From: Caballeronia telluris
GTDB lineage: Bacteria > Pseudomonadota > Gammaproteobacteria > Burkholderiales > Burkholderiaceae
Assembly (NCBI RefSeq): GCF_001544495.1
Contig: NZ_FCNZ02000014.1
Location: 143,143-207,142 of the forward strand
DNA: 64,000 nucleotides
Direction: 5' to 3'
In this document: positions 59,022 through 64,000 of the stretch, piece after piece
Numbering within the stretch: position 1 is the stretch's first letter
How the letters are laid out: every line of letters starts with the position of its first letter
The notes under the pieces: model-generated
Seen by the model: only the letters and a program-made list of their open reading frames with translations
What the model was told of the DNA's origin: nothing
Database searches by the model: none
Made by a program: the position numbers and the translations under genes

Positions 59022-60008
59022 TTGGACATTCTCTTTTCAGGTGGCACCGGCTTTTTCGGCAAGGCTGTGCTGCGCTATCTGATCGCGCACGAACGCGAAG
59101 CGGGCGCACTGCTCGCGCGACGCGTCGTCGTTCTAAGCCGCGCTCCCGATCTCTTCCTGCGGCGACATCCCGAATTCGCGGGACTGCCGTGGCTCTCGTT
59201 CCATCGCGGTGACATCGAAGTGCCCGACAGCCTGCCGCGCGATGCCGGCTTCACGCACATCCTGCACGCAGCCGCGGACTCGACCCACGTCGCCGACCTA
59301 CGTCCGTTGCAGCGCTTCGAACAGATCACGCAAGGCACGAAGAACCTGCTTCAGTACGCGGCGGATCACGGCGTGCGACGGTTTCTGCTGACCAGTTCCG
59401 GCGGCGTGTACGGTCCCCAGCCCGCTTCCATGAACGCGATCCCGGAGCGCTACCACGGCATGCCCGACCCATTGGACGTGGCGGGAACGTATGGCGTCGG
59501 CAAGCGTCAGGCCGAGCATCTCTGCGCACTCTACGGCGAGCGATTTGGGATGGAATGCGTGATCGCGCGCTGTTTCGCGTTCGTGGGCGAAGATCTGCCG
59601 CTCGACGTGCATTTCGCCATCGGCAACTTCATCGCCGATGCGCTGTGGCGCGACGAAATCGTCGTGAAGGGCGACGGCACGCCCGTGCGCTCGTACATGG
59701 ACCAGACGGAACTCGCGCGCTGGCTGCTCGTCATGTTGCGCGAGGGCAAGGCGGGGCACGCATACAACGTCGGTTCGCCCGAGGCGATGACGCTCGGCGA
59801 CGCCGCGCATCGCATCGCGACCCTGCTCTCGCCGGGCAAGCCGGTCCGCATCCTGGCGAAGCCCGATGCCGACAATGCAACCCGCAACCGTTACGTGCCG
59901 GACGTGCTGCGCGCGGCAACGGAACTCGATTTGCATAACGAAATCGACTTCGACCAAGCGATTTTGCGCGCGGGCGGCATCATCGGGCGACGCGCGTCGA
60001 TGACCTGA
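59022..60008 (+). CDS. NAD-dependent epimerase/reductase of the SDR superfamily
   Basis: 328 residues from TTG 59022 (LDILFSGGTGFFGKAVLRYL). The Rossmann motif is SGGTGFFG and the catalytic residues are in LLTSSGGVYG and YGVGKRQAE. Following rfbH, it may reduce a CDP-4-keto-3,6-dideoxyhexose or, after the ThDP enzyme has acted, the branched side chain (as YerF does in yersiniose synthesis). 63 bases separate it from rfbH. Confidence 0.85.
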   Translation: MDILFSGGTGFFGKAVLRYLIAHEREAGALLARRVVVLSRAPDLFLRRHPEFAGLPWLSFHRGDIEVPDSLPRDAGFTHILHAAADSTHVADLRPLQRFEQITQGTKNLLQYAADHGVRRFLLTSSGGVYGPQPASMNAIPERYHGMPDPLDVAGTYGVGKRQAEHLCALYGERFGMECVIARCFAFVGEDLPLDVHFAIGNFIADALWRDEIVVKGDGTPVRSYMDQTELARWLLVMLREGKAGHAYNVGSPEAMTLGDAAHRIATLLSPGKPVRILAKPDADNATRNRYVPDVLRAATELDLHNEIDFDQAILRAGGIIGRRASMT

Positions 60009-60205
60009 TCCGCTGTCGAAAGCGGCGCGCACCCGCGTGTCGCCCTTAGGTTCCATTTGCCCGAATTGGCCGGCTTTTGAGGTTCTAGTCCGGGCTTTGA
60101 AAATCGTCAGCCAGAAGATACTAACGAGAACGGAAGAGCCCGTCCTGCATGACGCGAATGGCAAGGCGTGGCCCTGGGAATCGCCAATCTGGAGTCGTAA
60201 AACCA

Positions 60206-62050
60206 ATGCGAAAGATGAGAGTCGCCGAATATCTCGCGAGCTTTCTCGCAGAGCAGCACGCAGGGCATGTATTCATGCTGACTGGCGGCGGAGCCATGTT
60301 CCTCAACGATGCGCTGACGCACGCAGACGGACTCACGCCCGTGTACTGCCATCACGAACAGGCTTGCGCAATGGCCGCCGAAGGCTATGCGCGCGTCACC
60401 AACCGGCCCGGTGTCGTCAACGTGACGACGGGCCCCGGCGGTATCAACGCGCTCAACGGCGTGTTCGGTGCCTATACGGATTCGATCCCGATGCTCGTGC
60501 TGTCGGGCCAGGTGAAGCGCGATACGCATCTCGCCACCACGCCCGTCGATGGACTGCGCCAGCTTGGCGATCAGGAAGTCGATATCGTGTCGATGGCCCG
60601 CCCGGTCTGTAAGGACGCCCTGACGCTGAAGGACCCGCAACACGCGCGAGCCGTGATCGAGCGTGCCTGGGCGCTGTGTCAGCACGGGCGCCCCGGCCCC
60701 GTCTGGATCGACATTCCCATCGACGTGCAGTCGGCGCAAATCGACGCCGATGCGCTCGAAGCGTGGGACGGACAGCTTCCCGCATTGGCCGCACGGCTGG
60801 AAGGCCGGGCACTCGAAAGCGCGGTGAAGAATCTGCTGGGCCGCGTGACGGGTGCGTCGCGGCCGCTCTTCCTGCTCGGCACCGGCGCGCGTTTGTCCGG
60901 TCAGCACGAGAACATCGTGCGGGTGGCCGAAGCGCTCGGCGTGCCGCTCGCGACCGCATGGACGCACGACACGGTGCCATCGGACCATCCGCTTTTCGCG
61001 GGCCGTCCGGGCACCATCGGGACGCGCCAGGGCAACTTCGTGCTTCAGGCGGCCGACCTGCTCGTCGTCTTCGGTAGTCGCCTGAATATCCGGCAAACGG
61101 GCTACAACTTCGGCAGCTTTGCCAAGAACGCCGTCGTCGTGCAGATCGACATCGACGAGGCCGAATCCCGCAAGCCCACCTACAGCCCCGACGAAGCCGT
61201 CATTGCCGATTTGCGCGACCTCGTTCCGCTGCTGCTCGCAGACGCTCCCGCCGCGGCCGCGCCGGAACGCTTCGAAGCATGGCGCGCCTGGATCGCACAA
61301 ACGAAGAAGCGCTATCCAGCGCTCGATGCCCGGCCGCGTCCGTGGAACGGCCGCATCAACCCTTACGTATTCATCGACGAGCTGTTCAAGCTGTCGCGTC
61401 CTGGCGACGTGGTTGCAACGGGCAATGCGTCGGCCTGCATCATTCCGTTCCAGATCGCGCCGATCAAGAACACGGTACGGCTCTTCTCGAACTCCGGCAG
61501 CGCGTCGATGGGGTACGACATTCCCGCCGCGATCGGCGCGGCGTTCGCAATTCCCGCGGGCGGTCGCGTCTGGGCGCTCGCGGGCGATGGCAGCACGCAA
61601 CTCAACGTGCAGGAATTGCAGACCATCGCCCACTACAAACTGCCGATCAAGGTAGTGGTACTGAACAATGAAGGCTACCTGTCCATTCGTTCGTCGCAGG
61701 CGAACTTCTTCAAGCGTCTCGCGGGCGAAGGCCCCGAGAGCGGTGTGACGTTCCCCAATTTTGCTGACATCGGCGCCGCATACCGCCTGCCGTCGGTTCG
61801 TATCGACCGGCAAAACTTCCGCGAAGCGCTGCGCGAGGCCATCGAGGCGCCGGGGCCGATGCTGATCGAAGTGATGCTCGACCCGCAACAGGGGTTCGAA
61901 CCGCGCGTCAGCTCGCGTCAATTGCCGGACGGGACCATCCAGAGCCCGCAGCTCGAAGACATGTTCCCGTTTCTGCAAGCCGAAGAACTGGAAGTCGCGA
62001 TGCGCTATCCCGGCTTCGATGCACGAGACGACACCGCGCGCGCCGAATAG
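60206..62050 (+). CDS. ThDP-dependent enzyme in the sugar cluster (YerE-like candidate)
   Basis: 614 residues from ATG 60206; ATG 60215 (MRVAEYLASF) is an alternative. The N-terminal domain has the activating glutamate in YCHHEQACAMAAEGYARVTN and TTGPGGINALNGVFGAYTD. The ThDP motif is AGDGSTQLNVQELQTIAHY, followed by NNEGYLSI. It belongs to the acetolactate synthase superfamily. Placed after rfbFGH, it could transfer an acetaldehyde unit from pyruvate to CDP-4-keto-3,6-dideoxyglucose, as YerE does. That assignment rests on context and superfamily only. Confidence 0.8.
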   Translation: MRKMRVAEYLASFLAEQHAGHVFMLTGGGAMFLNDALTHADGLTPVYCHHEQACAMAAEGYARVTNRPGVVNVTTGPGGINALNGVFGAYTDSIPMLVLSGQVKRDTHLATTPVDGLRQLGDQEVDIVSMARPVCKDALTLKDPQHARAVIERAWALCQHGRPGPVWIDIPIDVQSAQIDADALEAWDGQLPALAARLEGRALESAVKNLLGRVTGASRPLFLLGTGARLSGQHENIVRVAEALGVPLATAWTHDTVPSDHPLFAGRPGTIGTRQGNFVLQAADLLVVFGSRLNIRQTGYNFGSFAKNAVVVQIDIDEAESRKPTYSPDEAVIADLRDLVPLLLADAPAAAAPERFEAWRAWIAQTKKRYPALDARPRPWNGRINPYVFIDELFKLSRPGDVVATGNASACIIPFQIAPIKNTVRLFSNSGSASMGYDIPAAIGAAFAIPAGGRVWALAGDGSTQLNVQELQTIAHYKLPIKVVVLNNEGYLSIRSSQANFFKRLAGEGPESGVTFPNFADIGAAYRLPSVRIDRQNFREALREAIEAPGPMLIEVMLDPQQGFEPRVSSRQLPDGTIQSPQLEDMFPFLQAEELEVAMRYPGFDARDDTARAE

Positions 62051-62107
62051 CGACGCGCAAAGACGAATCCAGGCGAATCAAACACACTTAGCTATTCCGG
62101 AGTTTTC

Positions 62108-63202
62108 ATGAATTACAAGCAGGAATCCCAGCGTCTGTTCGACGGTCTTTTCGTGCTCGAACTGGCTAACAACCACTGGGGCAAAGTCGAGCGCGGCATG
62201 AAGATCATCACCGACTTCTCGCGCATCGTCCGCTTCAACAACGTCAAGGCATCGATCAAGCTGCAGTTCCGCGATGTCGATCGCTTCATTCATCGGGACT
62301 TCCGTGAGCGTTCGGACATCCGCTACATCAAGAAGACCCTCGACACGCAAATGAGCGTCGACGGCTACAAGACGATGGTCGAAGCGGTGCGTCAGGCCGG
62401 TTGCATCCCGATGTCGACGCCGTTCGACGAAGAGTCGGTGCGCCTGTGCGCGCGCCTCGGTGTCGAGATCATCAAGATCGCCAGCTCGGATTTGAACGAC
62501 TGGGTGCTGATCGAGGAAATCGCAAAAACGCGCAAGCCGGTGATCGTCTCGACGGGCGGCTCGTCGCTCAAGGATATCGACGATCTTTCGAAATTCTTCC
62601 GCAACCGTCACATTCCGCTCGCGATCAATCATTGTGTGTCGATCTATCCGTCGGAAGACAGCGAACTTGAGATCAACCAGGTCGACTTCCTGCGCGACCG
62701 CTACCCCGAGCATGTGATCGGCTTCTCGACGCACGAGCAAACCGACTGGACGAGTTCGGTCATGATTGCCTACGCGAAGGGCGCGCGCACGTTCGAGCGT
62801 CATATCGACATCGAAGCCGATGGCATTCCCGTATCCCCGTATTGCACGCTTCCGCATCAGGCCGATACGTGGTTCAAGGCTTACAAGCGCGCGGTCGAGA
62901 TGTGCGGCGCGCCGGGCACGGCCAAACGCATTCCGCCCCAAAAGGAAATCGCTTACCTCGACGGGCTCGTGCGGGGCGTCTACGCAAAGCGCGACATGGC
63001 GGCGGGCGAGGAGCTGAAGCCGGACGACTACTACCTGGCCGTCCCGTTGCAGAAAGGCCAGATGAGCTGCCGCGAGCTGATGAAGGGCGAGCGCCTGCTC
63101 AAAGCTGCGCCCGCGCATGGCGCGATCCGCGTCAATCAGATCGATACGCCGTATGCGTATAACGATGAAGCGCGCAATCTCATCGAGCAGCGTGGATTGT
63201 GA
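62108..63202 (+). CDS. NeuB-family synthase with C-terminal SAF domain
   Basis: 364 residues. The NeuB barrel starts with FVLELANNHWGKVERGMKII and includes IKLQFRDVDRF, MSTPFDEESV, IKIASSDLNDW and VSTGGSSLKDIDD. The C-terminal SAF domain (VYAKRDMAAGEELKPDDYYL) begins at about residue 290. Relatives condense phosphoenolpyruvate with a sugar such as ManNAc to make nonulosonic acids. Companion genes for a nonulosonic acid (NeuA, NeuC) are not present, so its substrate may differ. It is 57 bases after the ThDP gene, probably in the same operon. Confidence 0.85.
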   Translation: MNYKQESQRLFDGLFVLELANNHWGKVERGMKIITDFSRIVRFNNVKASIKLQFRDVDRFIHRDFRERSDIRYIKKTLDTQMSVDGYKTMVEAVRQAGCIPMSTPFDEESVRLCARLGVEIIKIASSDLNDWVLIEEIAKTRKPVIVSTGGSSLKDIDDLSKFFRNRHIPLAINHCVSIYPSEDSELEINQVDFLRDRYPEHVIGFSTHEQTDWTSSVMIAYAKGARTFERHIDIEADGIPVSPYCTLPHQADTWFKAYKRAVEMCGAPGTAKRIPPQKEIAYLDGLVRGVYAKRDMAAGEELKPDDYYLAVPLQKGQMSCRELMKGERLLKAAPAHGAIRVNQIDTPYAYNDEARNLIEQRGL

Positions 63203-63300
63203 TCACCGGTTTGTCGCGTGACGGCGTCCGCGGATTTTTCGGCGGATGAAATATCGCAAAGGTCCAGCGACTGCAACGCTGTGTCAGGCGCGACACGCGG

Positions 63301-63675
63301 GCACGCTGGACCGGGCAGGAGTTGCTGCAACTCGGCGCAGCCCAAGTCGAACTACGGATTACCCTGTCCTATTTCGGCGAACCGAACCCGAACCAAGCTC
63401 GCGAGGCTGGCAGTTTTCCTGTCGGTGGCTGGTGGAAAGACTGGAAAGAAGCACGTCAGTGGGGCACTGAAGCGAGATACGCTTTGGCCGTGTCGCTCAA
63501 GGTCGCCGACAACATTGACGCAGACATTACACGCCTATTGCGACCACTATCGTCGCCGGAAGCGGTTATTGATATCAATCTAGCTGAAGGCGGTCGGAAT
63601 TTGGAATGGGATTACACCAATCCGCAAGTAAGAAACAAAGGGACTGCGTGTTCCATTGGCCGGCACACCCAATAA
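63301..63675 (+). pseudogene. Internally deleted remnant of an S8 subtilisin-like protease
   Basis: In one frame RWTGQELLQLGAAQVELRIT is followed by LSYFGEPNPNQ and then directly by FPVGGWWKDW and ARYALAVSL. These blocks match the C-terminal region of large S8 family peptidases, where a segment of about 100 residues normally lies between EPNP and VGGWWK. The catalytic domain is absent, and upstream bases in the same frame do not continue the match. It is a relic, not a working gene. Confidence 0.6.
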
Positions 63676-64000
63676 CGGTGCGAATTGTATCGTGATTGTC
63701 GGTGAGAACGGTGTTAGGAGAAGCCGCATCCTAAGAGATATGCTTCGCTGGGCTTGCTCTCGCGTCGAATGTCTCGTCCTATGGAGGCGCGTCACCTCAG
63801 TCCCTCAGCAGATGTCACTCGCTCCAGCTCTGGTGTCCCAACGGTAAAGCGTTCAACTCAGCACGTGACTCGCGCCATTGAGGCCAGTACTGGGCGATCA
63901 GTGCGACAAGCGGCCCATACTCTTAATGCCGTTCAGTTAAGCGACTGAACGGCATTTTTGTTGGCTGCTCAAAGTAGTTGTAAACGGGGCTCGGCGATGT
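63676..64000. other. Gap at the window end with a degenerate P-loop-like frame
   Basis: No intact gene is seen. A frame near 63686 reads IVIVGENGVRRSRILRDM, similar to a Walker A region with GK changed to RR, perhaps a vestige of an ATPase gene. Codon use is less GC-biased than in the neighbours, suggesting acquired DNA. Confidence 0.3.
63925..63959 (+). terminator. Rho-independent terminator near the window end
   Basis: A 12-bp stem AATGCCGTTCAG / CTGAACGGCATT with an 8-nt loop and a T5 run. The stem is also flanked by T on the left, so it is mainly rightward. Confidence 0.85.

Overview
The window reads as a piece of the primary chromosome of a Burkholderiaceae bacterium, most likely Caballeronia or Paraburkholderia. 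The reasons are the high GC content, the mnmG-rsmG-parA-parB-atp order, a DUF3717 protein, several branched-chain-amino-acid-type ABC transporters and a trifunctional PutA. This placement is an inference from gene content; no database was searched.

Layout. 1-5.2 kb: the end of a SET-domain methyltransferase gene, an OmpR-type response regulator with its sensor kinase, a DUF3717 protein, an Lrp/AsnC regulator, a CYTH-domain protein and a LysR regulator. 5.2-7.3 kb: a decayed methylmalonate-semialdehyde dehydrogenase gene followed by an intact GMC oxidoreductase. 7.7-19.3 kb: two complete Liv-type ABC importers. The first is ATPase-ATPase-binding protein-permease-permease. The second has two tandem paralogous binding proteins, a permease, a fused permease-ATPase and an ATPase. 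Between them lies a promoter-terminator pair with no ORF, a candidate small RNA. 19.3-25.1 kb: mnmG, rsmG, parA, parB and a membrane transporter, with two perfect parS centromere sites, one of which is also a terminator hairpin. 25.2-32.95 kb: the complete atpIBEFHAGDC operon with a good promoter.

33-47 kb: an acyl-CoA synthetase, an HSL-type hydrolase, a PheC-like periplasmic protein, hemE, an AT-rich gap with two perfect DnaA boxes, priA, a small membrane protein, and putA behind a structured leader with a terminator-like hairpin whose arms carry inverted GTTGCA hexamers. A lone LivK-type binding protein follows. 47-49.6 kb (minus strand): cytochrome b561, a PepSY protein and a ThDP-dependent enzyme. 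49.9-53.4 kb: flhF, an flhG with a degenerate P-loop, and fliA, followed by a decayed diguanylate cyclase.

54.2-63.2 kb: a surface-sugar cluster. rfbF, rfbG and rfbH make CDP-3,6-dideoxyhexose intermediates; an SDR reductase, a ThDP enzyme and a NeuB-SAF synthase follow, with a putative glycosyltransferase on the opposite strand. The combination suggests a branched-chain CDP-sugar of the yersiniose or caryophyllose kind and is the most interesting biosynthetic system here. 63.3-63.7 kb: an internally deleted remnant of an S8 subtilisin-like protease. No tRNA, rRNA, CRISPR array or intact insertion sequence was seen.
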